From: an uncultured Pelagibacteraceae bacterium
GTDB lineage: Bacteria > Pseudomonadota > Alphaproteobacteria > Pelagibacterales > Pelagibacteraceae
Length of the DNA: 64,000 nucleotides
Direction: 5' to 3'
Assembly (NCBI GenBank): GCA_902599605.1
Contig: CACKFV010000001.1
Span: forward strand, 1 to 64,000
In this document: in pieces, positions 46,538-55,995 of the stretch
Layout: every line of letters begins with the position of its first letter
How positions within the stretch are numbered: position 1 is the stretch's first letter
Translations under genes and position numbers: made by a program
Notes under the pieces: model-generated
What the model saw: the letters and a program-made list of their open reading frames with translations, nothing else
Told to the model about the DNA's origin: nothing
Database searches by the model: none

Positions 46538-47128
46538 ATGAAGCGGAAAGCATCTATAACAAGAAAAACAAAAGAGACAAAAATTGACGTTGAGTTAAAT
46601 ATAGACGGTAAAGGTCAATACAAAATAGATACTGGAATAGGTTTTCTTGATCATATGCTTGAACAACTTTCAAAACATTCATCGATTGATTTAAAGGTAA
46701 AAGCAAAAGGAGATACACACATAGATCTCCATCACACAACAGAAGATACTGGTATTGCTATTGGTGAATGTCTTAAAAAAGCATCAAAAAAATTCATCGG
46801 AATAAAAAGATATGCTCACGCAATGATACCCATGGATGAAACTTTAACTAGAGTAGCGCTTGATGTTTCAAACAGACCCTACTTAATTTGGAAAGTAGAT
46901 TTAAAAGTTGAAAAACTTGGGGAAATGGATACGGAACTATTCAAAGAATGGTTTCAAGCTTTTTCACAATCTGCAGGAATTACATTGCATATTGAGAATT
47001 TATATGGAGACAATAGTCACCACAAAGTAGAGTCGTGTTTTAAAGGTTTAGCAAGATCACTTAGAGCGGCATTAGAAATAGATTTAAAAAATAAAAAAGT
47101 TGTGCCATCTACCAAGGGCTCTTTATAA
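46538..47128 (+). CDS. hisB: Imidazoleglycerol-phosphate dehydratase
   Basis: Histidine biosynthesis dehydratase. The 196-residue mono-functional form has [20 protein letters not shown] and the manganese-binding [15 protein letters not shown], plus the second-half [17 protein letters not shown]. It is first of the his run and lies 6 bases before hisH. Confidence 0.98.
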   Translation: MKRKASITRKTKETKIDVELNIDGKGQYKIDTGIGFLDHMLEQLSKHSSIDLKVKAKGDTHIDLHHTTEDTGIAIGECLKKASKKFIGIKRYAHAMIPMDETLTRVALDVSNRPYLIWKVDLKVEKLGEMDTELFKEWFQAFSQSAGITLHIENLYGDNSHHKVESCFKGLARSLRAALEIDLKNKKVVPSTKGSL

Positions 47129-47134
47129 AAATTA

Positions 47135-47761
47135 ATGAACGTAACAATTGTTGATTACAAATCAGGGAATATAAGCTCTGTTATTAACTCATTTAAAGAG
47201 GTAGCCCGAAACAAAGTTAAAATTGAAGTAACTTCTGATATAAACAAAATTAAATCTACTGACAAAGTCGTATTACCAGGCCAGGGATCATTTAAAAGTT
47301 GTATAGATGCACTACAGTCTATTAATGGACTTGTGGACTGCTTAAATGATTTTGCGATAAATAAAAAAAAACCTCTCCTTGGAATATGTGTTGGATTACA
47401 AATGTTCGCTGATGTTGGATATGAAGAGTCAGAAACAAAGGGATTGGGCTGGATCTCAGGGAAAGTGACAAAAATAGATAATCAAAATGGTAAATATAAA
47501 CTTCCCCACATTGGATGGAACCAAATAAACATAGTTAAAGGTAGTAAAATTTTTAAAGATATAAAAGATAAGTCACACATGTACTTTGTTCACAGTTATG
47601 AGTTTATCCCAACTAACAAAAATTCAATCTCAGCAACAACTGACTATTCATCAAATCATGTTTGTGCTGTTGAGAAAGACAACATATACGGAACTCAGTT
47701 TCACCCAGAAAAAAGTGATAAATTAGGATTACAAATAATCAAAAATTTTATAGATTTATAA
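47135..47761 (+). CDS. hisH: Imidazole glycerol phosphate synthase, glutaminase subunit
   Basis: Supplies ammonia to HisF. The 208-residue class I glutamine amidotransferase has VDYKSGNISSV, LPGQGSFKSC, the nucleophile elbow LLGICVGLQMF and the His-Glu pair in GTQFHPEKS. Its partner hisF lies about 2.6 kb downstream beyond inserted genes. Confidence 0.98.
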   Translation: MNVTIVDYKSGNISSVINSFKEVARNKVKIEVTSDINKIKSTDKVVLPGQGSFKSCIDALQSINGLVDCLNDFAINKKKPLLGICVGLQMFADVGYEESETKGLGWISGKVTKIDNQNGKYKLPHIGWNQINIVKGSKIFKDIKDKSHMYFVHSYEFIPTNKNSISATTDYSSNHVCAVEKDNIYGTQFHPEKSDKLGLQIIKNFIDL

Positions 47762-47763
47762 AA

Positions 47764-48423
47764 ATGAATTGGATTTTAAAACTAATCACCAAAGTTACTT
47801 TGATTGGAAAACTTGTCGAAAAACTTGGTCCCAAAGTTCCTATTATATTTATTTTTTTAGCTTTAATATTTGCTGCTTTTTATATTCCTTATGAGTATGA
47901 AAACATTTTAGAATTCAAACAGAAATATCCCGAGGATAATGTTGGACTAATTTTAAATTATTTAAGACCTTTAATAATAATATCAATTTTACTGATTTTG
48001 GTCATTTCTGCATTTAGTGCAGAAAATGAGAGAAAGAAAAAAATTGAATTTGAAGAGGCAGAACGTCAAAGAAAAGAAGCTGAAGCTCTAGCTATGAAAC
48101 AAGAGGCCATGAGAAAATTAGAAGAATTAAAAAAAAATCCGGTTGGAAAAACTGCTGGAGCAGTAGTATCAAAAAAAAGCGTTGGTGCCTTAGGTGGTGC
48201 GGCTATCGGTGCTACTTTAGGTGGATCTTTGGGTATTGCTGGGAAATTTTTAGGAGCGATGGTGTTTATAAATGGCGCCTGGGTTTTAGCTCCTGTTGGA
48301 GGCTTGCTAGGCTATTACGCTGCAAAAAAACTTGCTAAAAAAAAGGAAGAGAAAGAAGAATTGCAAAAGATCAAAGCTTATGGTGAAAAAATAAATCAGG
48401 AAAATAGAGATAGGAATAAATGA
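47764..48423 (+). CDS. Unrecognised membrane protein with glycine-rich segment (his-operon insertion, gene 1)
   Basis: The 219-residue protein is unrecognised. Two membrane helices (about 25-42 and 67-85) are followed by a charged coiled coil rich in Glu/Lys/Arg (about 87-125). A Gly/Ala-rich hydrophobic stretch with GGAAIGATLGGSLGIAG and APVGGLLGYYAA follows (about 140-187), then a Lys/Glu tail. The glycine-zipper look suggests helix packing in a membrane. It starts 2 bases after hisH and overlaps the next gene by 4, so it is made with the his enzymes, but no link to histidine synthesis is evident. Confidence 0.8.
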   Translation: MNWILKLITKVTLIGKLVEKLGPKVPIIFIFLALIFAAFYIPYEYENILEFKQKYPEDNVGLILNYLRPLIIISILLILVISAFSAENERKKKIEFEEAERQRKEAEALAMKQEAMRKLEELKKNPVGKTAGAVVSKKSVGALGGAAIGATLGGSLGIAGKFLGAMVFINGAWVLAPVGGLLGYYAAKKLAKKKEEKEELQKIKAYGEKINQENRDRNK

Positions 48424-48965
48424 GTGATGATTATAAAAAATTAGGTTCTGAAACATTAAAACTTCACAGAAAAATTAAAGAAGAAACAGCAAAATTAAAA
48501 GAAATGAAAAAAGATCTTTTAAAAAAAATGTCTGAAAAAAAAGTCAAAGAACTTGCTGTTGAGGATGGAAACATAAAAGTGTTTCAATGGAAATCAGCCT
48601 TTACAAGTATTTTAAAAAGAGAATTTAGTAAAATTAGTGATGATAAAAAAAAAGAACTTTTAGATAAAGGTTTAATAAAATTTCATTATAGACTTAATAC
48701 AAGTGAATATCAGGTAATAAAAGATAGAAATGATAAAACTGATATTGATAAATATGTTGTAAAAAGAAATAATCAGACATTTTTACAATTCAAAATAAAT
48801 AAAAATAAAATCCAATCCTCTCCTGAAATAATTATTGATGATGAGGAATACGATAATGAATTGACAGAGGAACTACTCGCAGAAATAAAGCCTGATCCAA
48901 TATACTTCGAAGATGATGGGGATGAACTTTCACAGCATGAAAGAGATTACAAGGGATATGATTGA
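48420..48965 (+). CDS. Unrecognised soluble protein (his-operon insertion, gene 2)
   Basis: The 181-residue protein is unrecognised. An N-terminal Lys/Glu-rich helix (about 8-45, probable coiled coil) precedes a mixed domain containing AVEDGNIKVFQWKSAFTSIL and LIKFHYRLNTSEYQVIKDR (about 48-115). A strongly acidic C-terminal tail follows (about 135-181, many Asp/Glu). There is no signal or membrane segment. It is translationally coupled to the preceding membrane protein (ATGA overlap), and the coiled coils in both could pair; that is speculation. Confidence 0.75.
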   Translation: MSDDYKKLGSETLKLHRKIKEETAKLKEMKKDLLKKMSEKKVKELAVEDGNIKVFQWKSAFTSILKREFSKISDDKKKELLDKGLIKFHYRLNTSEYQVIKDRNDKTDIDKYVVKRNNQTFLQFKINKNKIQSSPEIIIDDEEYDNELTEELLAEIKPDPIYFEDDGDELSQHERDYKGYD

Positions 48966-49020
48966 AACTCTTATCGCATTAGAGATAGCAGCTTTAATAA
49001 TAGCATTTTACTTTTTATAA
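48958..49020 (+). CDS. Possible 20-residue membrane microprotein
   Basis: An ATG overlapping the end of the preceding gene opens a 20-residue frame, MIETLIALEIAALIIAFYFL, essentially one membrane helix. It ends exactly where the next gene begins, with no spacer. The tiling stop/start arrangement is the reason to note it; at this length it could be chance. Confidence 0.3.
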   Translation: MIETLIALEIAALIIAFYFL

Positions 49021-49650
49021 ATGAACTTTAGAAGCCTTAAATATTTTATCTGGACAATAAAAAATAGAAAATCACTTAAAAACTGGAAAATAAGAAATTT
49101 TTTACCACCATCACCTGATTCAATTAAACATCAGGTTTTAATAAATAATAATTATAGTGATAGTTTATGGATTGAGACAGGAACATATTATGGTGAAACA
49201 ACTAAATTACTATCAAAAATATCAAAAAAAACTATTTCAATAGAAGCAGACAAAGAATTATTCGAAACTTCAAAAAAAAAATTAAAGAATTTAAAAAATG
49301 TAGAGTTGTTTAATGGTAAAAGTGAAGATCTTCTTGATAAATTGATTTCAGAAAATTTTGATTTTAAAAATATCTGCATTTATTTAGATGCACATTTATG
49401 TCAAGATCACTTAAAAAATATTCAAACATTTGGTAGCGAAGATACTGCAACACCGATACTTAAAGAACTTGAAATAATAAAAAAATACTATGGAAAATTT
49501 GAAAAAATTAACGTTTTGATTGACGATATAAGGCTTTTTTATGGAAATTTTCAAAACTATCCGGATAAAAATATTTTGGTTGATTGGTGTAAAGAGAATA
49601 ATTTTTCATGGGAAATAGAACACGACATATTTATTTGTAAAAAAAAATGA
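49021..49650 (+). CDS. Methyltransferase-like protein (his-operon insertion, gene 3)
   Basis: The 209-residue protein has features of a class I SAM methyltransferase: a glycine motif in SLWIETGTYYGETTKLLSKI, an acidic strand-2 end (TISIEADKELFETSKKKL), and a later IYLDAHLCQDH segment of the kind seen in small-molecule or glycan methyltransferases. No membrane segment is present. The substrate is unknown. It overlaps hisA by 4 bases and is the last gene of the non-his block within the operon. Confidence 0.65.
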   Translation: MNFRSLKYFIWTIKNRKSLKNWKIRNFLPPSPDSIKHQVLINNNYSDSLWIETGTYYGETTKLLSKISKKTISIEADKELFETSKKKLKNLKNVELFNGKSEDLLDKLISENFDFKNICIYLDAHLCQDHLKNIQTFGSEDTATPILKELEIIKKYYGKFEKINVLIDDIRLFYGNFQNYPDKNILVDWCKENNFSWEIEHDIFICKKK

Positions 49651-50363
49651 AAATATTTCCAGCAATTGATATTAAAGATAAAAAGTGTGTAAGATTAATT
49701 AAAGGTGATTTTAGTCAAAAGACAGAATATCAAATGTCACCAGTTGAACAGGCAACACAATTTATTGATAAAGGTTTTAAAAATTTGCATATTGTTGATC
49801 TTGATGGGGCTTTAGTGGGTGAAACAGTTAATCTTGATATTATTAAGGAGATAGTAAGTAAATTTGATTTTAAAGTAGAGGTAGGTGGAGGTGTGAGAGA
49901 TTTTGATAGTATTCAAGAATATGCCGATATAGGCGTAGATAAAGTAATATTAGGGAGCGCAGCTATAAAAGATAAAAATTTTTTGAAAAAAGCTTGTAAG
50001 AAATTTCCAAAAAAAATTGCATTGGGTTTAGACGCAAAAGATGGAAAACTCTCGTTATCAGGTTGGAGAGAAAGTTCAGGCATATCAACTTTAGATTTCT
50101 TAACCGAAGTAAATGACTACGGTATTAGTAGATTAATTTTTACCGATATTAATAAAGATGGTACAAAAGAAAGTCCGAATTTCGAAGAAACACTGAAAGT
50201 CGCTGAAATTTCGAATTGCCCTGTAATTATTTCTGGTGGGGTATCGTCAATAGAGGATATTAAAAAAGCTAAGACAATAAAAAATATCGAAGGTGTTATA
50301 GTTGGAAAAGCAATATACGATGGTGATATTAAACTAGAGGAACTGGCTAGAGAAGATGCTTAA
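49647..50363 (+). CDS. hisA: Phosphoribosyl-formimino-5-aminoimidazole carboxamide ribotide isomerase
   Basis: Amadori-type isomerase of histidine synthesis. The 238-residue half-repeat TIM barrel has [19 protein letters not shown] with the catalytic Asp, [19 protein letters not shown] with the second Asp, and [11 protein letters not shown]. It overlaps hisF by 8 bases. Confidence 0.98.
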   Translation: MKIFPAIDIKDKKCVRLIKGDFSQKTEYQMSPVEQATQFIDKGFKNLHIVDLDGALVGETVNLDIIKEIVSKFDFKVEVGGGVRDFDSIQEYADIGVDKVILGSAAIKDKNFLKKACKKFPKKIALGLDAKDGKLSLSGWRESSGISTLDFLTEVNDYGISRLIFTDINKDGTKESPNFEETLKVAEISNCPVIISGGVSSIEDIKKAKTIKNIEGVIVGKAIYDGDIKLEELAREDA

Positions 50364-51111
50364 AAATAGAATTATACCCTGCTTAGACGTTAAAAATGGT
50401 CGTGTTGTTAAAGGTATAAACTTTGTTGATCTTAAAGATGCCGGAGACCCTGTTGAACAAACAAAAATTTATAGTGATGGTGGAGCCGACGAGATTTGTT
50501 TTTTAGATATTACCGCTTCAAATGAGAATAGAGATACTATTTATGAGGTTGTTGAGAAGACTTCAAAGAAATGTTTTGTGCCCTTAACAGTAGGTGGTGG
50601 AGTAAGAAGTATTAATGATATTAATAAATTATTAAACTGCGGTGCTGATAAAGTTTCAATAAATACTGCGGCAGTAGAAAATTCCAAAGTCGTGGTCGAT
50701 AGTTCTAAAAAATTTGGCTCACAATGTATTATTGTTGCAATAGATGCTAAAAAAAATGGTGATAAGTGGGAAGTTTTTACTCATGGAGGAAGAAACAATA
50801 GTGGAATTGATGCATTGGAATATGCAAAAAAAATGGAAGATTGTGGAGCTGGTGAGTTATTAGTTACTTCAATGGATAGAGATGGAACACAGGTTGGTTA
50901 CGATATTGAGTTAATGTCTAAAATATCTTCCAAGGTAAATATTCCTTTAATTGCATCTGGTGGTGTTGGAAATCTTGATCACTTAGTAGAGGGCATAAAA
51001 TCAGGTAAAGCTAGTGCAGTTCTTGCAGCATCAATATTTCATTATGGAAAATACTCAGTGAAAGAAGCAAAGCAATATTTGGAGTCTAAAGGAATTCCTG
51101 TTAGAACTTAA
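50356..51111 (+). CDS. hisF: Imidazole glycerol phosphate synthase, cyclase subunit
   Basis: Closes the imidazole ring using ammonia from HisH. The 251-residue barrel has [44 protein letters not shown] with the catalytic Asp, and [14 protein letters not shown]. It is complete; the hisE start follows after 1 base. Confidence 0.99.
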   Translation: MLKNRIIPCLDVKNGRVVKGINFVDLKDAGDPVEQTKIYSDGGADEICFLDITASNENRDTIYEVVEKTSKKCFVPLTVGGGVRSINDINKLLNCGADKVSINTAAVENSKVVVDSSKKFGSQCIIVAIDAKKNGDKWEVFTHGGRNNSGIDALEYAKKMEDCGAGELLVTSMDRDGTQVGYDIELMSKISSKVNIPLIASGGVGNLDHLVEGIKSGKASAVLAASIFHYGKYSVKEAKQYLESKGIPVRT

Positions 51112-51112
51112 C

Positions 51113-51385
51113 ATGCTAAAAACTCTGGAAGATATAATTTTAATGGTAAGAGAAAGGAAGACTAAACCTCAAAGCGAATCTTATACAAATAAATTATTAG
51201 CTAACAAAGAATTGTCAGTAGAAAAAGTGAAAGAGGAAGTTAAAGAATTAATCGAGGCTGTGGAAAATAATACAAATAAAGTTCATGAGACAGCCGATGT
51301 ATTGTATCATCTAATTGTGTATCTCGAAACAAATAACGTCAAAATAGAAGATGTTATGAAAGAACTAGATAAAAGAAAAAAATGA
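51113..51385 (+). CDS. hisE: Phosphoribosyl-ATP pyrophosphatase
   Basis: Second step of histidine synthesis. The 90-residue all-alpha protein has the EVKELIEAVENN and HETADVLYHLIVYL motifs that bind Mg2+ and pyrophosphate. It stands separate from HisI, as usual in alphaproteobacteria. It overlaps the HIT gene by 4 bases. hisG, hisD, hisC and hisI are not in this window. Confidence 0.95.
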   Translation: MLKTLEDIILMVRERKTKPQSESYTNKLLANKELSVEKVKEEVKELIEAVENNTNKVHETADVLYHLIVYLETNNVKIEDVMKELDKRKK

Positions 51386-51747
51386 GCTACGACGACAATA
51401 ACATTTTTGCAAAAATTCTCAGAGGTGAGATACCATGCAAAAAAATCTATGAGGACGAATTTGTTTTATCTTTTCATGATATAAATCCACAAAAAAAAGT
51501 TCATGCTTTAGTAATTCCAAAAGGCAAATATGTAAATTTAGAAGATTTTACTTCTAAAGCCACTTCTGAGGAAATTGTAGGTTTGATGAAAGGTATTTCT
51601 ACTGTGGCGAAAAAAATTGGTATATCAAGTATAGACAACGGAGGGTTCAGGACTTTATCAAACGTTGGGGAGAATGGCGGCCAAGAGGTACCTCATTTGC
51701 ACTTTCATTTATTTGGTGGTGAAAAAGTAGGAAGAATGGTTCAATGA
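51382..51747 (+). CDS. HIT-family (HINT-type) nucleotide-binding protein
   Basis: The 121-residue protein has the HINT opening NIFAKILRGEIPCKKIYED, FHDINPQKKVHALVIPK, and the histidine triad VPHLHFHLFGG. The family hydrolyses AMP-lysine and other nucleoside phosphoramidates; the natural substrate is unclear. It is co-transcribed between hisE and a GNAT gene, overlapping each by 4 bases. Confidence 0.95.
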   Translation: MSYDDNNIFAKILRGEIPCKKIYEDEFVLSFHDINPQKKVHALVIPKGKYVNLEDFTSKATSEEIVGLMKGISTVAKKIGISSIDNGGFRTLSNVGENGGQEVPHLHFHLFGGEKVGRMVQ

Positions 51748-52253
51748 TCATTAGTGTTAAAAGAAATTTTTTAGAATTAAAAAATATAAATGAACTTATT
51801 AAAAAGAGTAAACCAGCTGACAATTATTCTATCGAAAAAACGAAACCAGATTTTCAACTAAATAAGTTTTTTTACAAACAAATCGGTAAGAAATATAGAT
51901 GGACTGATAGATTGATTTGGACTGATCTTCAGTGGTCTAATTATGTTTCTAATAAAAATCTTGAAACTTACGTAATAAAGAATAATAAAGATCTAGTTGG
52001 ATATTTTGAACTGATACATCACCCAGAAAAAAATGAGACAGAGCTTGCATATTTAGGTTTGTTTGAAGATTATTTTGGTAAGGGAGTTGGGGGCTATGCT
52101 CTAACTACTGCAATCATAAAATCATTTGAAAAAAAAATTAAAAGAATGTGGGTTCACACTTGCACACTAGATCATCCTAATGCGATAAAAAATTACTTAG
52201 CAAGGGGAATGAAAATTTTCAAAGAAGAAAATCTGAATATTAGAGCGAGTTAG
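51744..52253 (+). CDS. GNAT-family N-acetyltransferase
   Basis: The 169-residue protein has a GNAT fold: TYVIKNNKDLVGYFELIH (strand 4 region), ELAYLGLFEDYFGKGVGGYALTTAI with the acetyl-CoA loop GKGVGGY, and WVHTCTLDHPNAIKNYLARGMKIF. The pattern fits the RimI/GNAT type; the acceptor is unknown. It ends the rightward his operon and shares TTAG with convergent lolA. Confidence 0.87.
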   Translation: MIISVKRNFLELKNINELIKKSKPADNYSIEKTKPDFQLNKFFYKQIGKKYRWTDRLIWTDLQWSNYVSNKNLETYVIKNNKDLVGYFELIHHPEKNETELAYLGLFEDYFGKGVGGYALTTAIIKSFEKKIKRMWVHTCTLDHPNAIKNYLARGMKIFKEENLNIRAS

Positions 52254-52792
52254 TTATAAAGATTTAGATTAAAAATACTATCAGATAAATCTTGATTAAT
52301 ATTTTTAACAACAATATTGGTTCTTACTTTGTTGCCATATAGATCAATCGTTTCCCACCCTTTAATCAAGTGGTTATTTTTATCAAAAAAAATATTTAAT
52401 TGATTAGTTTGATCATCAATTGAGAGAAGAAAATTTTGCTCTTTTTCGACAACATTTCCTTCAATTTTTGAGATCAAAAATTCTTTATTAAGAAAATATT
52501 TAAAATAAGTGTTTTCAGTTTTGTAAACATTTGCGAAATTTGAGTTTTTATTTTTAATTAAAAGTGTCTTTCCATTTGATACAATTAATTTTTCAGTTTC
52601 ATCGTATTTGCATAACATTTTATTATTAAATGAAATAATACAATTGCCAGTTTCTTTTTTATCGTTAATAAGTTGTTCAAAATCAAATGTAAAATTTTCA
52701 GTCTCAGAAATTTTGTTAATGATTTTAGGTTCTGTGTAAGCGTGTTGTTGTACTAATATAAAGATGATTAAAATCAGAAAAATTGTTCTCAT
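52250..52792 (-). CDS. lolA: Outer-membrane lipoprotein carrier LolA-like protein
   Basis: Periplasmic shuttle for lipoproteins. The 180-residue protein has a signal peptide (MRTIFLILIIFILVQQHAYT). A beta-rich body follows, with FTFDFEQLINDKKETGNCIISF and KGWETIDLYGNKVRTNIVVKN near the end, typical of LolA. It is diverged, and the call is strengthened by its one-base overlap with ftsK, an ftsK-lolA order common in alphaproteobacteria. Confidence 0.85.
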   Translation of the reverse strand: MRTIFLILIIFILVQQHAYTEPKIINKISETENFTFDFEQLINDKKETGNCIISFNNKMLCKYDETEKLIVSNGKTLLIKNKNSNFANVYKTENTYFKYFLNKEFLISKIEGNVVEKEQNFLLSIDDQTNQLNIFFDKNNHLIKGWETIDLYGNKVRTNIVVKNINQDLSDSIFNLNLYN

Positions 52793-54846
52793 TACAACAA
52801 TTCTCGTTTGCCAACATGATTGGCTTTACTGACAATGCCTCTACTTTCCATAATATCTATTATTCTCGCAGCCCTATTATAACCTATTTGAAGTTTTCTT
52901 TGCAAAAAGGAGGTTGATGCTTTTCCCTCGGATTTGACTATTTCAAGAGCTTTATTGTAAAGCTCATCATCTTGATCTGAGTCATTAGAGCCATCATCAG
53001 ATGGACTTTCAGAAGATAATTTTAAAATCTCATCAACATATTCCGGATCTCCTTGTGATTTAAGAAAAGAATTTATTTTTTCAATTTCATTATCCGAAAC
53101 AAATGGTGCATGTATTCTTGTTATTCGATTAGCAGAGGACATGAAAAGCATATCCCCTTTCCCTAATAATTGTTCAGCACCTTGTTCCCCGAGAATTGTT
53201 CTACTATCAATTTTTGAAGATACTTGAAAAGATATACGAGTTGGGAAATTTGCTTTGATAGTACCCGTTATTACATCAACACTTGGTCTTTGCGTTGCCA
53301 TTATTATATGAATACCTGCGGCCCTTGCCATTTGAGAAAGTTTCTGAATACAATTTTCAATGTCCTTACTAGCAACCAACATAAGATCTGACATTTCGTC
53401 TACTATAACTACAATGTAAGGCATAGAAATTTTGTGTTTGGCGTTGTAACTGTCAATATTTCTAACGCCAACCTTAGTCATTAACTTGTATCTATTTTCC
53501 ATTTCTTTCACTACCCAACCTAAAACCGAGGCAGCTTTTTTTGCCTCAGTTATCACAGGACATAATAAATGGGGAATTCCTTCATATGTCGAAAGCTCTA
53601 ACATTTTAGGATCAATTAAAATGAACTTGCAAATTTCTGGTTTGTGTCTGTATAGTAATGAAAGAATAATCGTATTTATACACACAGATTTACCAGAGCC
53701 AGTAGTACCAGCAATCAAAAGATGTGGCATTGAAGTTAAATCTCCAATTAATGGTTGACCAGAAATACTTTTACCAAGTGCTATCGGTAATTTTAATTCT
53801 TTATTGTTAAATTTTGGACTAGATATTATTTCTCTTAACATAACATTGTCTCTAAATGAATTCGGGAGTTCAATACCGATTGTACTAGATCCTGGAATTG
53901 TAGAAATCCTCGCAGACTCAGAACTTGTATTTCTCGCTAAATCCTCTGAAAGGTTTACGATTTTTGAGACTTTAACTCCCGCAGCAGGTTCAAACTCGTT
54001 AAGTGTAACAACTGGGCCCGTACTTATTTTTGTTATTTTTCCTTGTACACCAAAATCTAGCAATACTTTTTCCAAAAAATCAGCATCAATTTTTTTTTCT
54101 TCTTTTGCATTTTTAACTTTCTTTTCTGGAACCTTAAGGAAATCAAGCGATGGAAGTTTGAAAGCACCTACCTTTTTAGGCTCAGAAATGGACTCACTAA
54201 GGTTAAAAGTTTCTTGAACAGTTTCTTTTTCTTTAAATTTTGGATCTTGACTTATGATTTGATCTTTTACTTGATCATCTTTTTTCTTTCTTATGAATAT
54301 TTTAATCCAATAAGAATTTGGATTTAAACTCAATACAAATAAAAGAATAAAAGTTATTAAAGAAAAATAATAAGTAATTTTATTATTCAAGAACTCAAGT
54401 TTTAAAAAAACTGACTCATTTAAAAAATTACCAACAAATCCACCATTTCCATTAATGTAAAGAAAGTAGGGTGATGTTAAGAAAACACTTAAAAAGAAAG
54501 TCCCGATTAAACTATAGCAAACTACTAAAAAAATATTATTTACAATAATACTCGGTGTCTTTTTAAAAAAAATATTAATTGCTGAAAAGATAATTGTTAT
54601 AGGAATGAAATAACTTATTAATCCAATCGATTGGAAAAAAAAGTCTGATATTATACTTCCATTAATTCCGAGCAAATTTTTAACTTTTTGTCCCTCAGAA
54701 AATATAAAGTTTGGATCATCCGGTGTGTAAGTTACCACTGCCAAAGACAGCAAAATTGCCAACAGAAATAGCCCAATTGCAAAAATTTCAATTAAGCGAT
54801 TAAATATAAATGCTTTTAGATCGATATTCTTAATTTTTAAATTCAT
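52792..54846 (-). CDS. ftsK: DNA translocase FtsK
   Basis: Pumps DNA at the septum and helps resolve chromosome dimers. The 684-residue protein has four membrane helices (about 10-180), a short linker, the motor domain with Walker A AGTTGSGKSVCINT and Walker B YIVVIVDEMSDLM, and a C-terminal gamma winged helix (STSFLQRKLQIGYNRAARIID). The linker is short compared with E. coli FtsK. It diverges from the UbiH-like gene. Confidence 0.98.
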   Translation of the reverse strand: MNLKIKNIDLKAFIFNRLIEIFAIGLFLLAILLSLAVVTYTPDDPNFIFSEGQKVKNLLGINGSIISDFFFQSIGLISYFIPITIIFSAINIFFKKTPSIIVNNIFLVVCYSLIGTFFLSVFLTSPYFLYINGNGGFVGNFLNESVFLKLEFLNNKITYYFSLITFILLFVLSLNPNSYWIKIFIRKKKDDQVKDQIISQDPKFKEKETVQETFNLSESISEPKKVGAFKLPSLDFLKVPEKKVKNAKEEKKIDADFLEKVLLDFGVQGKITKISTGPVVTLNEFEPAAGVKVSKIVNLSEDLARNTSSESARISTIPGSSTIGIELPNSFRDNVMLREIISSPKFNNKELKLPIALGKSISGQPLIGDLTSMPHLLIAGTTGSGKSVCINTIILSLLYRHKPEICKFILIDPKMLELSTYEGIPHLLCPVITEAKKAASVLGWVVKEMENRYKLMTKVGVRNIDSYNAKHKISMPYIVVIVDEMSDLMLVASKDIENCIQKLSQMARAAGIHIIMATQRPSVDVITGTIKANFPTRISFQVSSKIDSRTILGEQGAEQLLGKGDMLFMSSANRITRIHAPFVSDNEIEKINSFLKSQGDPEYVDEILKLSSESPSDDGSNDSDQDDELYNKALEIVKSEGKASTSFLQRKLQIGYNRAARIIDIMESRGIVSKANHVGKRELL

Positions 54847-54906
54847 AAAGAATCAAATTTATCACTTTGTATCATTTAATATTTATTGTTAAAATTAAAA
54901 ATATTT

Positions 54907-55995
54907 ATGAAAATTTGCTTATTTGGAAAAAACTTAACGAACTTAATTTTATCTCAAGTTTTAATTAAAAAAGGGATATCAGTTCATATGTACCATCAAA
55001 AAAAAAATAAGTTAGCAAAAATTAACTATAATAGGACTATTGGATTATCTTTTGAAAACATAAAATTTTTAAAAAAGTATGACATAGATGTTGAAAAAAT
55101 TGGTCAAAAAATAAGTAAAATTTTTCTTTATAAAAACGATTCCAAAGAAACTTTTTTAAAGTTTGATAATAAAAATTCGCTTTTCTTTATAGTGAAAAAT
55201 CACTTGTTGTTTGACAGAGTATATAAAAAATTAAAAAAAAGAAAAAATTTCAAAGAAAGCTATATCAAAAAGGATTCTGATTACTTAAAATTATTAAAGA
55301 AAAAAGATTTTCAATTTTTTGTTAATTCAGACACATATAACTTTATTAATAAAAAATTCTTTTTTCAAAACATAAAAAAAGATTATAAAAGTACATCCTA
55401 TATTTCCGTGATTGATCATCAAAAATTAAAAAATAATACTTCAGTTCAGATTTTTACAAAAAGAGGTCCCTTAGCTTTCTTACCAATTTCAAACTCGAAA
55501 ACTTCCTTAGTTTATTCAGTAACCGATAAGTTAGATATAAATGAAAATGAATTTAAAGAGCTTGTTAAAAGATATAACAAATTTTATAAAATTAAAAAAT
55601 TTTTCAATGTAGATAAATTTAAGTTAAATTTCTTTTTATCAAAAAAATACACTTATAAGAATATTTTATCCTTTGGAGACACTCTTCATAAAGTCCATCC
55701 TTTAGCAGGACAGGGATTTAACATGACAGTAAGAGATATAAAATCTTTAACAGATCAAATTCAAAAAAATATAGATCTAGGTTTAGAGCTTTCAACTGCT
55801 ATCCTATCTTTTGAAAAAGAAAGAAAACATAATAATTTCTTTTTTGCATATGGAATTGATTTTCTTCACAATTTTTTTGAAAAAGAAAACAGATTTAAAA
55901 TATTAGATAACAAAAAAATTTCAGAGACTTTAGATAACAGTTTTTTCTTAAAGAAAATTTCAGAGAAATTTGCAAATAAGGGATTTAATTTTTAA
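54907..55995 (+). CDS. UbiH-like FAD monooxygenase, degenerate N-terminal motif
   Basis: Probably a ubiquinone-ring hydroxylase relative: the C-terminal half has GDTLHKVHPLAGQGFNMTVRD, the UbiH/UbiF/COQ6 signature that binds FAD. With the start at MKICLFGKN the protein has 362 residues; an ATG 21 bases upstream adds MLKLKIF, which is unlikely. The first beta-alpha-beta reads LFGKNLTNLILSQVLIKKG, so the GxGxxG is missing. The usual DG..S..R motif is also not clear (NSDTYNFINKKF). It may be a fast-evolving enzyme or one with altered FAD binding. Its stop abuts the convergent gene. Confidence 0.75.
   Translation: MKICLFGKNLTNLILSQVLIKKGISVHMYHQKKNKLAKINYNRTIGLSFENIKFLKKYDIDVEKIGQKISKIFLYKNDSKETFLKFDNKNSLFFIVKNHLLFDRVYKKLKKRKNFKESYIKKDSDYLKLLKKKDFQFFVNSDTYNFINKKFFFQNIKKDYKSTSYISVIDHQKLKNNTSVQIFTKRGPLAFLPISNSKTSLVYSVTDKLDINENEFKELVKRYNKFYKIKKFFNVDKFKLNFFLSKKYTYKNILSFGDTLHKVHPLAGQGFNMTVRDIKSLTDQIQKNIDLGLELSTAILSFEKERKHNNFFFAYGIDFLHNFFEKENRFKILDNKKISETLDNSFFLKKISEKFANKGFNF

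Noticed and set aside
47764-48965. Adjacent small gene pair considered as toxin-antitoxin or defence
   Set aside because: No toxin, nuclease or antitoxin motif was seen, and the genes are embedded in a biosynthetic operon.
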